NCBI RefSeq assembly: GCF_030419005.1 | Contig: NZ_CP106951.1 | Location: 1,860,001-1,924,000, forward strand | DNA: 64,000 nt | Reading direction: 5' to 3' | From: Eleftheria terrae | GTDB taxonomy: Bacteria; Pseudomonadota; Gammaproteobacteria; Burkholderiales; Burkholderiaceae_C | Shown here: positions 25,628 to 33,790 of the stretch, one piece after another | How the letters are laid out: each line of letters starts with the position of its first letter | Numbering within the stretch: the stretch's first letter is position 1 | Translations under genes and position numbers: made by a program | Notes under the pieces: model-generated | The model's input: the letters and a program-made list of their open reading frames with translations, nothing else | Told to the model about the DNA's origin: nothing | Databases searched by the model: none

Positions 25628-25867
25628 ATGTGGCCTCAACTCATTGCCTGGATCGCAACGACGGTCCTGTCGGCGCTGCTCGCGCCTAAACCCAAATCGC
25701 AGGAAGCGCAGCCGGGCCAGATCGGCGACAAGGACCTGCCCATCGCATCGCAGGACGCGCCCATCCCGGTGCTGTTCGGCACCCGGGTGATCTCCGGCCC
25801 GAACGTCGTCTGGTACGGCGACGTGCAGGTCAAACCCATCAAGAAGAAGGGAGGCGGCAAGAAGTGA
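25628..25867 (+). CDS. Small tail-tip protein (79 aa)
   Basis: One hydrophobic N-terminal helix (WPQLIAWIATTVLSALLA) is followed by a short domain with IPVLFGTRVISGPNVVWYGD and a Lys-rich tail (KPIKKKGGGKK). The N-terminal domain pattern matches the leader region of large tail-tip proteins, here split off as a separate gene two genes upstream of the tip protein. It overlaps the next gene by 4 bases. Confidence 0.75.
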   Translation: MWPQLIAWIATTVLSALLAPKPKSQEAQPGQIGDKDLPIASQDAPIPVLFGTRVISGPNVVWYGDVQVKPIKKKGGGKK

Positions 25868-26076
25868 CGGAGGTGATTGCCAAGCTGGAACACGCCCGGC
25901 AGCTGGGCTACTGCGCCCGCGGCATGCGGCGCTGGTTTGAAGGTCGGGAACGGTCTTGGGCCGAGTTTGTGGAGCACGGCGTGCCGGCGCGCTGGCTGCG
26001 CGAGAGCGGGGACGCCCTGGCGAAGCGGGTCGCTGAGCAGGCAGAGCAGGTGGCAGCAGAGGAGCGTCATCGATGA
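25864..26076 (+). CDS. Small tail-module protein (70 aa)
   Basis: It starts with GTG at the overlap with the previous gene and ends overlapping the tip gene, so it is strictly coupled on both sides. The sequence is helical and has the pattern GYCARGMRRWFEGRERSWAEF seen in small proteins of this exact position in other prophages. No function assigned; possibly a tail-tip assembly chaperone. Confidence 0.7.
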   Translation: MTEVIAKLEHARQLGYCARGMRRWFEGRERSWAEFVEHGVPARWLRESGDALAKRVAEQAEQVAAEERHR

Positions 26077-28271
26077 GTGGCGGCGGCAGCAAGAAGAAGG
26101 TCACCGTCGGCTACTGGTACGGGCTTGGCGCACAGCTGGCGCTGTGCCATGGGCCGGTGGACGCCATCACCGAGATCCGGGTTGGCGAACGAGTCGCTTG
26201 GTCGGGAGAAGCAACGGGCAACACCACGTTGGGGATCCACCAGCCCGGCCTGTTCGGCGGCGAAGAGCGAGAAGGCGGCGTCGATGGCGCGGTCGAAGTG
26301 CTGATGGGTGGCCCCGACCAGGGACGCAATGCCTACCTTCAGGAGCAGCTGGGAGCGGACATCCCGGCGTTTCGCGGCATCGTCTGCCTGGTGCTGCGCC
26401 GCGTGTGGGTCGCAGCGATGAACCCGTACATCAAGCCGTGGTCGGTCCGCGCGCGGCGCATGCCGCGCGGGTGGTACACCTCACATGCGGCGATCGGTGC
26501 CGACGCCAACCCGGCGCACATCGTCCGAGAGTGCTTGACCAACGCCGATTGGGGCATGGGATATCCGGCGGTGGACATGGACGATGCCAGCTTCCGTGCC
26601 GCTGCCGACACACTGTACGCCGAAGGGTTCGGGCTCTCACTGCTGTGGAGCCAGGAAGAGACCATCGAGAGCTTTGTGCTTTCCGTGCTAAAGCACATCG
26701 ACGGTGTGCTCTTCGTGCACCCGCGCACCGGCCTGTTTGTGCTCCAGCTCGCTCGAGCGGGCTATCAGCTGGACCGGCTGCAGGTGTTCGATCCCTCGAG
26801 CGTCCTGCGCATCGAGGAGTTCACCCGACCCTCCTGGGGCGAGACGGTCAACCAGGTGACCGTGGTGTACCGCGATGCGGCCAGCGACAAGGATGCCTCG
26901 GTCACGGTGCAAGACGTGGCGGCGGTGCAGCTCAATGGCGGTGTGGCGGCCACGTCGATCCAGTACCCGGGTATCAGCCATGCAGCGCTGGCCAACCGCG
27001 TGGCGATGCGCGAGCTGAAGCAGCTATCCGCCAGCTTGGCGAAGTGCACTTTCATCGGCAACCGGCAGGCAGCGGGGCTGCAGATCGGGGACGTCATCAA
27101 GCTCGCGTGGCCGCCCTATGGCATCGAACAGCTGCCGATGCGAGTCGTGCGCATTGCCTACGGCGAGCTGACCAACGGTGCCGTCAGGGTCGACTGCGTG
27201 CAGGACGTCTTTGGCTTGCCACAGTCGGTCTACTTGGCGCCGCCGTCGTCCGGCTGGAGGGAGCCGACCAGTGAACCGCAACCCTGCCCGCAGCAGCTGC
27301 TGTTCGAAGTGCCGTACTGGTGGGTGGTGCAGGACCTGACCGGGGAGTCGGACAGCCGGCTCGGCGACATCGACGAGCTGGACGGGCTGGTGGCCGCCTG
27401 CGGCACGCGGCCGAGTGGCGATGCGTTCGGCATTAAGGTGTTCGCACGGCTGTCGGGTGGATTCGAGGAGAAGGGCTCAGGCAGCTTCACGCCATCAGCA
27501 GTCCTGGCGGATGCGCTTCCACAATCAGCCGCCCAGGTTCGAGTGCCACTGGTATGGGCAAGCGATCTCGTGGAGGTGGCGCCGGGCGGCCTGGCTCTGG
27601 TCAACGCCGAGTGGCTCAAAGTCGCTGACGTGGAGGCGGCCTCGCCCGCGGTGGTGCTGGAGCGCGGCTTGTTGGACACCGTTCCAGGCCACCACCCGGC
27701 CGGCAGCCGCCTCTGGTTTGTGGAAGAAGGCCGGCACTACCTGCAGCCGGAGTACGTGGCCGGCGAGACAGTGCGAGCGAAGCTCCTCACCCAGACGCCT
27801 CGCGGCACGCTGCCGGCCAATGTGGCGACCGAAATCCGCCTGCAGCTGAACAAGCGGTTCATCCGGCCCTACTGTCCAGGGCGCCTGCAGGTGAACGGCC
27901 GCGCGTACCCGGTGGCCGTGGCCGGCCCGATCTCGGTGAGCTGGGCGACCCGCAATCGCCGCAGCCAGACCGCCTACCTGGTGCTGCAGGCCGAGGGCAG
28001 CGTGACGCCGGAGGCGGGCCAGACCACCACCGTGCGCTTCTATGGCGAGACCGGCCGGCTGTGCCGAACGATGACCGGCCTCATTGGAGACAGCGTCACT
28101 TGGCCGCTGGCGCAGGAGCTGGCGGATTCTGGCCTGGGGCGGGTCAATGGGCGGCTGCGCATCGAGGTCGAGGCAGCGCGTGACGGCCACACGTCCTGGC
28201 AGCACCACAACATCGAGTTCGAGCGGGCGGGCTACGGCATGCACTACGGCAAGTTCTATGGAGGCGCGTGA
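26073..28271 (+). CDS. Tail-tip/host-specificity protein (732 aa)
   Basis: It begins MSGGGSKKKVTVGYWYGLGAQ, the usual start of the tip protein family in gene-transfer-agent-like and lambda-like phages. RIEEFTRPSWGETVNQVTVV is a conserved block of the ring-forming domain. The C-terminal third is beta-rich (SVTWPLAQELADSGLGRVNG) and is likely the part contacting the host surface. It corresponds functionally to lambda gpJ, though shorter, and is followed by a DUF2793 protein that may extend the fibre. Confidence 0.88.
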   Translation: MSGGGSKKKVTVGYWYGLGAQLALCHGPVDAITEIRVGERVAWSGEATGNTTLGIHQPGLFGGEEREGGVDGAVEVLMGGPDQGRNAYLQEQLGADIPAFRGIVCLVLRRVWVAAMNPYIKPWSVRARRMPRGWYTSHAAIGADANPAHIVRECLTNADWGMGYPAVDMDDASFRAAADTLYAEGFGLSLLWSQEETIESFVLSVLKHIDGVLFVHPRTGLFVLQLARAGYQLDRLQVFDPSSVLRIEEFTRPSWGETVNQVTVVYRDAASDKDASVTVQDVAAVQLNGGVAATSIQYPGISHAALANRVAMRELKQLSASLAKCTFIGNRQAAGLQIGDVIKLAWPPYGIEQLPMRVVRIAYGELTNGAVRVDCVQDVFGLPQSVYLAPPSSGWREPTSEPQPCPQQLLFEVPYWWVVQDLTGESDSRLGDIDELDGLVAACGTRPSGDAFGIKVFARLSGGFEEKGSGSFTPSAVLADALPQSAAQVRVPLVWASDLVEVAPGGLALVNAEWLKVADVEAASPAVVLERGLLDTVPGHHPAGSRLWFVEEGRHYLQPEYVAGETVRAKLLTQTPRGTLPANVATEIRLQLNKRFIRPYCPGRLQVNGRAYPVAVAGPISVSWATRNRRSQTAYLVLQAEGSVTPEAGQTTTVRFYGETGRLCRTMTGLIGDSVTWPLAQELADSGLGRVNGRLRIEVEAARDGHTSWQHHNIEFERAGYGMHYGKFYGGA

Positions 28272-28621
28272 TGCCGATGACCGATCCGAACCTGGGCCTG
28301 AGCTACGGCTGGACCCAGGGTGAGCACAACTGGAATGGCGGCATGGACGCCAATTTGAAGCGGCTGGGCGCGATCCTTGGTCTCTCGGTGAAAGACCGGG
28401 ACCTGGCGGCGCCACCCGTCTCCCCGACCGAGGGCGACCGGTACCTGATTCCTGCGGCCGGCACCGGCGCCTGGGCCGGCAAGGCCGGGCAGATTGCCGT
28501 GCGCATCGGCGCCAGTTGGGAATACCACAGCCCTCGCCCGGGCTGGCTTTGTTTCATCGAGGACGAAAACGTCCTCGCCGTTTGCAAGTCCACCGGCTGG
28601 AGCCCCGGCCTGCCGGTGTGA
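28271..28621 (+). CDS. DUF2793 domain protein, tail fibre-associated
   Basis: The ATG at 28271 overlaps the tip-protein TGA and has GGAGG upstream; a GTG 3 bases earlier is less likely. The protein has 116 aa with SPTEGDRYLIPAAGTGAWAG and GWLCFIEDENVLAVC, the core signature of DUF2793. This domain occurs at the ends of phage tail fibres and in tail-tip associated proteins. Confidence 0.88.
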   Translation: MPMTDPNLGLSYGWTQGEHNWNGGMDANLKRLGAILGLSVKDRDLAAPPVSPTEGDRYLIPAAGTGAWAGKAGQIAVRIGASWEYHSPRPGWLCFIEDENVLAVCKSTGWSPGLPV

Positions 28622-28654
28622 CGCGTCCCCTCGCCTGCCCTTCCCTTCCTGTAC

Positions 28655-28686
28655 ACAACCCGCCCTTGAGGCGGGTTGTTTCGTTC
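28655..28686 (+). terminator. Rho-independent terminator between tail and lysis genes
   Basis: A perfect 10-base stem ACAACCCGCC/GGCGGGTTGT (28655-28664 and 28670-28679) has the loop CTTGA and is followed by TTCGTT. It separates the tail operon from the lysis cassette. Confidence 0.85.
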
Positions 28687-28697
28687 TGGAGATCCAC

Positions 28698-28997
28698 GTG
28701 AGCGATCCGACCAAGCCTTCCCTCGTGAACAACATGCTGGTCCTCAGCAAGGAGGACTTCGACGACCTGCTGGACCGCGCGGCCGAGCGCGGCGCCGAGC
28801 GGGTCCTGGCCCACCTGGGCCTCGAGAACGGCCACGCCGCCCGCGACATCCGAGAACTGCGGGACCTGCTTGAAGCCTGGCGGGATACCCGCCGCACCGC
28901 CTGGCGCACGGCCGTGAAGGTGCTCACCACCGGCCTGCTGGTTGCGCTGCTGATCGGGGCGTCCGTCAAGTTCAACCCCTGGGGAGGCAGCCAATGA
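28698..28997 (+). CDS. DUF6127 family membrane protein of the lysis cassette
   Basis: It has a GTG start behind CTGGAGA and encodes 99 aa. MLVLSKEDFDDLLDRAAERG, then DIRELRDLLEAWRDTRRTAW, are the family's conserved helices, and the C-terminus is a single transmembrane segment (VLTTGLLVALLIGASV). It lies before and overlaps the holin start by 4 bases. The family is typically found next to phage holins; an accessory role in lysis timing is likely but not shown. Confidence 0.82.
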   Translation: MSDPTKPSLVNNMLVLSKEDFDDLLDRAAERGAERVLAHLGLENGHAARDIRELRDLLEAWRDTRRTAWRTAVKVLTTGLLVALLIGASVKFNPWGGSQ

Positions 28998-29476
28998 TCG
29001 AGACGCTGCTGGGCGGCCTGCTCGGTGGCGCTCTCCGGTTGGCACCCGAGCTGCTGAAGTGGCTCGACCGGGCCGGCGAGCGCCGGCACGAGCTCGCCAT
29101 GCAGGACAAGGCACTTGCATTCGAACAGCTGCGCGGTGCACAGCGCATGGCCGAGATCGGCGCAGCGGCCGACGCCGCCTGGGGCGTCGGCGCAATGCAG
29201 GCCTTGAAGGAAGCGGTGGCCGCGCAGGGCCAGCTGTCCGGCGTCAAATGGGCCGACGCGCTGTCTACCAGCGTCCGCCCGGTCATCACCTACACGTTCA
29301 TGGGCCTGTATTGCACCGTCAAGGCCGCCGTGCTCGTGGCTGCATTGAACGCCGGCACAAGTTGGCAGCTGAGCATCCCGCAGATCTGGACCGAGGGGGA
29401 CCAGGCACTGTGGGCCGGCGTGCTGAATTTCTGGTTCATTTCGAGGGCCTGGGAGCGTCGAAATGGCCGGGCGTAA
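28994..29476 (+). CDS. Holin (3-TM type, gene-transfer-agent-like)
   Basis: The protein has 160 aa. A Gly-rich N-terminal hydrophobic stretch (MIETLLGGLLGGALRL), then an amphipathic linker, then VRPVITYTFMGLYCTVKAAV and LWAGVLNFWFISRAWERR make three membrane segments, as in the Holin_3TM family. It permeabilises the inner membrane so the lysozyme reaches the wall. The gene's last 14 bases overlap the start of an HNH endonuclease gene. Confidence 0.85.
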   Translation: MIETLLGGLLGGALRLAPELLKWLDRAGERRHELAMQDKALAFEQLRGAQRMAEIGAAADAAWGVGAMQALKEAVAAQGQLSGVKWADALSTSVRPVITYTFMGLYCTVKAAVLVAALNAGTSWQLSIPQIWTEGDQALWAGVLNFWFISRAWERRNGRA

Positions 29477-29945
29477 GGGGCGGCAGCCCCGACCTCTCGC
29501 CGAGCGTTTCTGGGAAAAAGTGCAGCGGCATGGAGACGACGAGTGCTGGCTCTGGATCGGCTCGATCGACACGCGAGGCTACGGCAGTATCGGAGCGGAC
29601 GGTGGCAAGCCGCTCATGCGCGCACACCGAGTGGCGTATCAACTGGAGGTCGGCCCAATCCCAAAGGGGCTGGTCGTCTGCCATTGCTGCGACAACCGGG
29701 CCTGCGTCAATCCGCGTCACCTCTTCGTCGCAACCCAACGCGAGAACGTACTGGACATGGTGCGTAAAGGGCGCCGCCGTTGGCCCGCGGGTGAGTGTCA
29801 CCCGCGTGCGCGTCTCACCTCCGAACAGGTCTTAGCGATCAGGCGGGACACTCGATCTTCCAGCCAGATTCGTGCTGAGTACAAGATCTCGAAGTCAACG
29901 CTGAGCGATCTTCGACATCGAAAATCGTGGAGGCATCTAACGTGA
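29463..29945 (+). CDS. HNH homing-type endonuclease inside the lysis cassette
   Basis: The protein has 160 aa. DDECWLWIGSIDTRGYGSI, then RAHRVAYQLEVGPIPKGLVV, then CHCCDNRACVNPRHLF is a complete HNH_3 domain with the His/Asn/His core and paired Cys. A C-terminal helix-turn-helix (SEQVLAIRRDTRSSSQIRAE) probably recognises DNA. It overlaps the holin end and its 3' end contains the ribosome-binding site and start of the lysozyme gene, so it is threaded between two lysis genes without separating their translation. Free-standing HNH genes in phages are usually homing endonucleases. Confidence 0.9.
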   Translation: MAGRKGRQPRPLAERFWEKVQRHGDDECWLWIGSIDTRGYGSIGADGGKPLMRAHRVAYQLEVGPIPKGLVVCHCCDNRACVNPRHLFVATQRENVLDMVRKGRRRWPAGECHPRARLTSEQVLAIRRDTRSSSQIRAEYKISKSTLSDLRHRKSWRHLT

Positions 29946-30496
29946 TCCAGGTGCCGCCGCAGGCTGTCGAGCTGGCCAAGCGCTTCGAGGGCTTCCACCG
30001 AGTTCCGACGCAGGACTCCCTTCGCCGCGCCCACCCCTACATCTGCCCTGCTGGATATCACACCATCGGTTTCGGGCATCTGTGCCGACCGGACCACTCG
30101 CCGATCACCGAGGCGGAGGGTGAGGCCTATCTGATGCAGGACCTGGCCCAGGCGCTCCAGGCGACGCTGCGCTACTGCCCAGTCCTCGCCGCCGAGCCGG
30201 CGGGCAGGCTCGCGGCCATCGTCGATTTCACCTTCAACTTAGGCGCGGGACGGCTTCAAACGTCGACCCTGCGCCGTCGGCTCAACGAGCGCGCCTGGCT
30301 GGCTGCGGCGGAGGAGCTGCGCCGCTGGGTCTACGGCGGAGGACGGGTCCTGCCAGGACTGGTGATCCGCCGAGAAGCCGAGGCTCAACTTCTACGCCAT
30401 CGCAGCGGAGTGCTGCCAGGGACCTCGCTGCAAGCTGTGCCGCTACCGCCACGCACCACGTCCGCGGCGCCCCGTGGTGATCTTCTCCATCACTAA
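29942..30496 (+). CDS. Endolysin, GH24 lysozyme
   Basis: The GTG at 29942 sits 8 bases after GGAGG (29929-29933), which decides the start and lies inside the HNH gene. The protein has 184 aa, with Glu16 in AKRFEGF as the catalytic acid and Cys35/Thr41 in YICPAGYHTIGFGH, the E-C-T type of triad of GH24 lysozymes. VDFTFNLGAGRLQTSTLRRRL is the family's second signature. No signal peptide, so release depends on the holin. The last 25 residues are low-complexity and overlap a broken minus-strand regulator. Confidence 0.93.
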   Translation: MIQVPPQAVELAKRFEGFHRVPTQDSLRRAHPYICPAGYHTIGFGHLCRPDHSPITEAEGEAYLMQDLAQALQATLRYCPVLAAEPAGRLAAIVDFTFNLGAGRLQTSTLRRRLNERAWLAAAEELRRWVYGGGRVLPGLVIRREAEAQLLRHRSGVLPGTSLQAVPLPPRTTSAAPRGDLLHH

Positions 30497-30674
30497 GGCG
30501 ACAAGCCGGTCAGAGGGAATATCAACCGCGTCGGCCACCGCGAAAAGCGTTGACACGGTAGTTCCCCAAGATCCCTCGCTCCAACGGGCTGGCCTGATTG
30601 AGATGAAGGCCGGCTCTCAGTGCTAGGTCGATCTGTGTCAGGCCACTCCGTCGCCGCAGCTCATCACAACGCTG
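30470..30674 (-). pseudogene. Broken XRE-type helix-turn-helix regulator
   Basis: On the minus strand, CDELRRRSGLTQIDLALRAG followed by LHLNQASPLERG is a Cro/CI-type helix-turn-helix. A one-base frame change then leads to TTVSTLFAVADAVDIPSD followed by RLVALVMEKITTG, the usual rest of such domains. A stop codon immediately precedes the first part and no start codon is present. It overlaps the lysozyme 3' end. Read as a decayed repressor-like gene; the domain match is by pattern. Confidence 0.5.
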
Positions 30675-30954
30675 TTATGCCGGCATCCAGTTCTACGCCG
30701 GGACGATCGGCAACACCGCAAACGGGCTGATGGCTGCGGCCCGCACGGTGACTGGCGAAAGCGAACTTCCTTCAACCCAACCATGCATGTCCTCCCCCCT
30801 GGATGGGGGGCAACGGTACGCGAATACCGCCTAGACTTGAATGGGGAGCGATTCAGCAGTCGGTTTGCGCTTCCGCATCCTGCTCTGCCGCTCGATCCGC
30901 TTGCATGGTGCGCCCGAGGAGAGCGTGCAGCAGTCGCCAAACTGGAGGTGCATG
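30675..30954. other. Non-coding stretch between prophage end and secreted-protein gene
   Basis: About 280 bases without a convincing gene. It probably contains the promoter of the following gene and possibly the right prophage boundary, but no duplicated attachment core can be recognised without the left end. Confidence 0.4.
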
Positions 30955-31596
30955 ATGGAAACCGGTCACCGTTTGATGCTCGCGCTTGGCATGCTGGCAG
31001 GGTCGGCAGGCCTGTGCGCCAATCCCCTTCCTCCCGGTGGGTCCGTGTGGCTGCCGGACTCCCATCCTCAGATCGTCGGCACTTGGATCGACTCGTCAAG
31101 CGACTCGTTCTACCTGACCGAATACGTGGGCGGAAGCGAGCCTTGGCGAAACCTGAACGGAAGTGTGGAAACGGTGGTGACCCGGTCGACCACCGACAAC
31201 ACGTTGAATTTCTACTGGAGGGTCACGCTCAACTCAGGTTCTGATGTGCCGGCCAACAACTTCTTCTCCTTCTCTGTCGAGAACTTTCTGCATACCGCCT
31301 TTTCCTTTGATGTTGGATGGGTCCCGGACAACGGAGCATCGCTGCAATCGGTCTCGCGCATTGGGACACTCTCTGGCGGCTGCACTTTGCAAGCCGACTG
31401 TGCCGTCTTCGACTTTCCCTCCTATAGCCAGCCATTCAGCGGCACGTCTTGGTTCTTCCTCGACACTGATGCAACCCAATACGATCGGGGAGGCCATGTT
31501 GTGGTCAAGGACGGCATGGCAATTGATTCGCCTCCGGTGATCTCGACGTTCCGGCCAGTGAGCGGCGCCTCAAGCACATCAGTTCCGGCTCGATAG
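30955..31596 (+). CDS. Secreted protein of PEP-CTERM-like family with lost C-terminal signal
   Basis: The start is the second of two adjacent ATGs, 6 bases after GGAGG. The 213-aa protein opens with a signal peptide (METGHRLMLALGMLAGSAGLCA, cleavage likely before NPLPP). Body features NTLNFYWRVTLNSGSDVPAN and SWFFLDTDATQY resemble secreted proteins of Burkholderiales that end in a PEP-CTERM sorting signal. Here the frame stops at VPAR. Directly after, in the next frame, SSMVLAAAG follows and then stops, as expected for a frameshifted and truncated VPEP-type anchor. It is therefore likely functional only as a released protein, or is a pseudogene. Confidence 0.6.
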   Translation: METGHRLMLALGMLAGSAGLCANPLPPGGSVWLPDSHPQIVGTWIDSSSDSFYLTEYVGGSEPWRNLNGSVETVVTRSTTDNTLNFYWRVTLNSGSDVPANNFFSFSVENFLHTAFSFDVGWVPDNGASLQSVSRIGTLSGGCTLQADCAVFDFPSYSQPFSGTSWFFLDTDATQYDRGGHVVVKDGMAIDSPPVISTFRPVSGASSTSVPAR

Positions 31597-31680
31597 CTCC
31601 ATGGTGCTCGCTGCTGCTGGATGACGGCGGCACACACTGCCCGCGCATCGGCGGCAAGGGGAATGGACGGCGGGACTGCT

Positions 31681-32353
31681 TCAGGGCAACGCTTGTGTAC
31701 CCTTCGCAGGGAGCGGCGCCGGGCCTTCTGCGAGACCGCTGGCCGGATACAAGGTCAGCAGGGAACGTGCTTGCTGCGATGGCGCTTCCAGCCACTGTGC
31801 ATAGGCGTTTTCGGAGAGAACCGCCATCATCCGCTTCTCCTCGCCTGGCTTGTGCATCCGCCGCATGAGGGGATGGGCATTGGCGTTGACGATCAGCGCC
31901 GTGAAGGGTGATCAGTTCCTCGCCGTCCTGATCCTTCGGGCGCCACCGCTCCCACAGGCCGGCGATGCCCATCGGAGCCCCGTCGGTACGCCAAAAGCGC
32001 CAGCGCACGTGCTGGCCGCTTTCCCAGTTCGGTTCGAAGAAGCTCTCCATCGGGATGATGCAGCGCTGGCCGCGTTTCCAAGCATCCCGGTAGGAGGCCT
32101 TGCTCTCCACGTCCTCGCTGCGCGCATTGACGGTGGACCACCCAATCTTCGGCGCCTTGGCCCACCACGGCAGCAGGCCCCAGGTCGCGGCGATCGACTG
32201 CAACCCGAGGTCGATGCGCTCGGCATCTCGCCGGACGATCGGCCCCTGATAGCGCGGCCACAGCTCCGGCTTCCAGTCCTCGCTTTGCAGCCCAATGCCA
32301 AACGCAGCGAGCAGCCGCGGATTGCTGCGAACCGGGACGTAGCTCACGCACAT
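31681..32353 (-). pseudogene. SRAP/HMCES (YedK-like) gene with one-base frameshift
   Basis: The protein begins MCVSYVPVRSNPR, keeping the catalytic Cys2 that crosslinks to abasic sites. MESFFEPNW carries the catalytic Glu. After ELIT the frame breaks at a GGG run (31906-31908 on the plus strand). Removing one base restores TALIVNANAHPLMRRMHKPG, containing the conserved His, and the normal end LLTLYPASGLAEGPAPLPA. Intact homologues protect single-strand abasic sites. Either the gene is dead or the sequence has a one-base error. It is divergent from the SOS-controlled imuA. Confidence 0.85.
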
Positions 32354-32486
32354 GTGCTCACCTCACTGAAGATGTGAAATGCTGCGCCGCAACAGCGGCC
32401 AACCCTCTGGCCAGGGAACGCGTGCGGTTCTTCTGGCGATGAGTGTGTAGGCATCGGCCTGACTCGACAAGGACGGGGCGGTGAGA

Positions 32487-32507
32487 TACTGTATATATAA
32501 ACAGGTA
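32487..32507. promoter_or_regulatory. LexA (SOS) operator upstream of imuA
   Basis: CTG at 32489-32491 and CAG at 32502-32504 are separated by ten AT-only bases (TATATATAAA), the exact CTG-N10-CAG LexA pattern. It ends about 6-9 bases before the imuA ATG, so bound LexA would block transcription or translation initiation. The region also lies between divergent SRAP and imuA genes. Confidence 0.9.
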
Positions 32508-32512
32508 TCCGC

Positions 32513-33322
32513 ATGTCTGCCGCCGCTCCCTCTCCCTCACGTGTGCCTGCCGACCGGTGTGCCGAGACCGTTCTGGAATCACTCGATCCAGCGATCGAGT
32601 GTTCACTGTGGCGCGGCACCGAGCTGTCGTGCGGCGAGCAGCGCACTGTGAGTACCGGCTTCGAGGGCCTGGATGCTGAACTACCGGGTCGGGGTTGGCC
32701 CTTGGGCGCGGTGACAGAAATCCTGCAGCCGCAGGCCACTCTGGCGGAATGGCGACTGCTCGGGCCGGGACTGCGCCAGCTGGCGACCGCAGAGCGTCCC
32801 TTGTGGCTGGTGGGGGCGCCCCATGCGCCCTACTGTCCCGGGCTGCGTTTGGCTGGCCTTCCTGAAACCCACTTGATTCGGGTGCGTGTCGACATCCCGG
32901 CTGAGCGGCTGTGGGCAACCGAGCAAGCGGTCAAGGCCGACGGTCTGGGTGCCGTGCTGGCTTGGCTGCCCCAGGTGCGGCCGGCGCAAATCCACCGATT
33001 GCAAGCCTGTGCAGCTCAAGCCGACATGCCCATCTTCTTGATGCGGCCGGAGCTTGCCCTGCGTGATGCTTCTGCAGCGCCACTGCGGCTGGTGGTATCT
33101 CTCGGTGACGCATGGACGTTGCACGTGCAGATCGCAAAGCGCCGCGGCCCAGTTCATGAAGGTCAGTTATCGCTTCCCGCTGTGTCGCCTCAGTTGGCAC
33201 GGCTCGCAGCGGCCCGCTTGCAGTCCATGGGCCATAGTTTCATGGAAAGCCACCGGGTTGCGTCAGCTGCCACTGCTTCTCCTTACCCCGCGCTTGTCAC
33301 CGACCATGCTGTTGCCGAGTGA
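32513..33322 (+). CDS. imuA: Translesion synthesis-associated protein ImuA
   Basis: The protein has 269 aa, RecA/SulA-related. STGFEGLDAELPGRGWPLGAVTEI and GPGLRQLATAERPLWLVGAP are the family's core; as in most ImuA proteins the region lacks a complete Walker A. In Burkholderiales and Pseudomonas imuA is the first gene of an SOS-induced imuA-imuB-dnaE2 mutagenesis cassette, in which ImuA and ImuB help DnaE2 bypass lesions. Here neither imuB nor dnaE2 follows: the next sequence is lysozyme debris. The LexA box is intact, so imuA is probably still SOS-induced but alone. Confidence 0.9.
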   Translation: MSAAAPSPSRVPADRCAETVLESLDPAIECSLWRGTELSCGEQRTVSTGFEGLDAELPGRGWPLGAVTEILQPQATLAEWRLLGPGLRQLATAERPLWLVGAPHAPYCPGLRLAGLPETHLIRVRVDIPAERLWATEQAVKADGLGAVLAWLPQVRPAQIHRLQACAAQADMPIFLMRPELALRDASAAPLRLVVSLGDAWTLHVQIAKRRGPVHEGQLSLPAVSPQLARLAAARLQSMGHSFMESHRVASAATASPYPALVTDHAVAE

Positions 33323-33347
33323 GCCCGGTGCTCAAGGTAGTGTTCCT

Positions 33348-33508
33348 GCCTTCAACCTCCGCTCCGGCCGGCAGCAGACGTCAACGTGTGCGCCGCCGGG
33401 TCAACGAGCGCAAGCAGGCTGGCCGCCGCAGAAGAGTTGCGCTCCTGGGTATATGCCAAGGGACGGGCATTTGCGAGTCTGGTGGCGCGAGGAGATGCCG
33501 ACGCCCGC
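33348..33508 (+). pseudogene. Fragment of a second GH24 lysozyme
   Basis: In three successive frames the sequence reads AFNLRSGRQQTST, then RRRVNER, then RLAAAEELRSWVYAKGRAFASL. Each piece matches in order the middle part of the intact endolysin at 29.9 kb (FNLGAGRLQTST, RRRLNER, WLAAAEELRRWVYGGGRVLPGL). At least two frameshifts separate the pieces and both ends are missing. It shows that another phage lysis gene once lay here, immediately 3' of imuA. Confidence 0.75.
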
Positions 33509-33790
33509 TGGGGTTCTGTCCAGGCGCGGCGCGACCTGTGTCCTCCCCCTCAGCACTCCCGAGCATGCGGCCTTGCCGGATCGCGGTGGGGGCACCTTCC
33601 GCAATGCCGAGAAGGTGGCGGGCTGATCTGTGCGAGAAGGGCTACCCGGGCCGGCCAGGGTCAGTGCGGCGACGCATGGCGGGGTAGAGCCGCAGCGGCC
33701 CTTGACAGCGACTACGGTGCGCTCCTTGGAGCAACCAACATTCGTCTTTGAGCAAACGGACCGATGGCGCCTCGGGATGAGTGGCGGCTG
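33509..33790. other. Non-coding stretch between lysozyme fragment and cotransporter
   Basis: No open frame here resembles a protein. It may be more remains of a phage end. Confidence 0.4.

Larger units (their letters stand above)
1..30496 (+). mobile_element. Lambda-like siphovirus prophage, late region (left end outside window)
   Basis: The gene order is terminase small, terminase large, gpW, portal, S49 protease with nested scaffold, decoration protein D, capsid E, tail genes, tape measure, tail tip, holin and lysozyme. This is the lambda late order, seen directly. No integrase, CI-like repressor or left attachment site is present, so the early half lies beyond the left edge. The right boundary is not exact. 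The last intact phage gene is the lysozyme ending at 30496, but lysozyme debris recurs near 33.4 kb after imuA, so the original element may have reached further or a second prophage may have been lost there. Confidence 0.93.
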
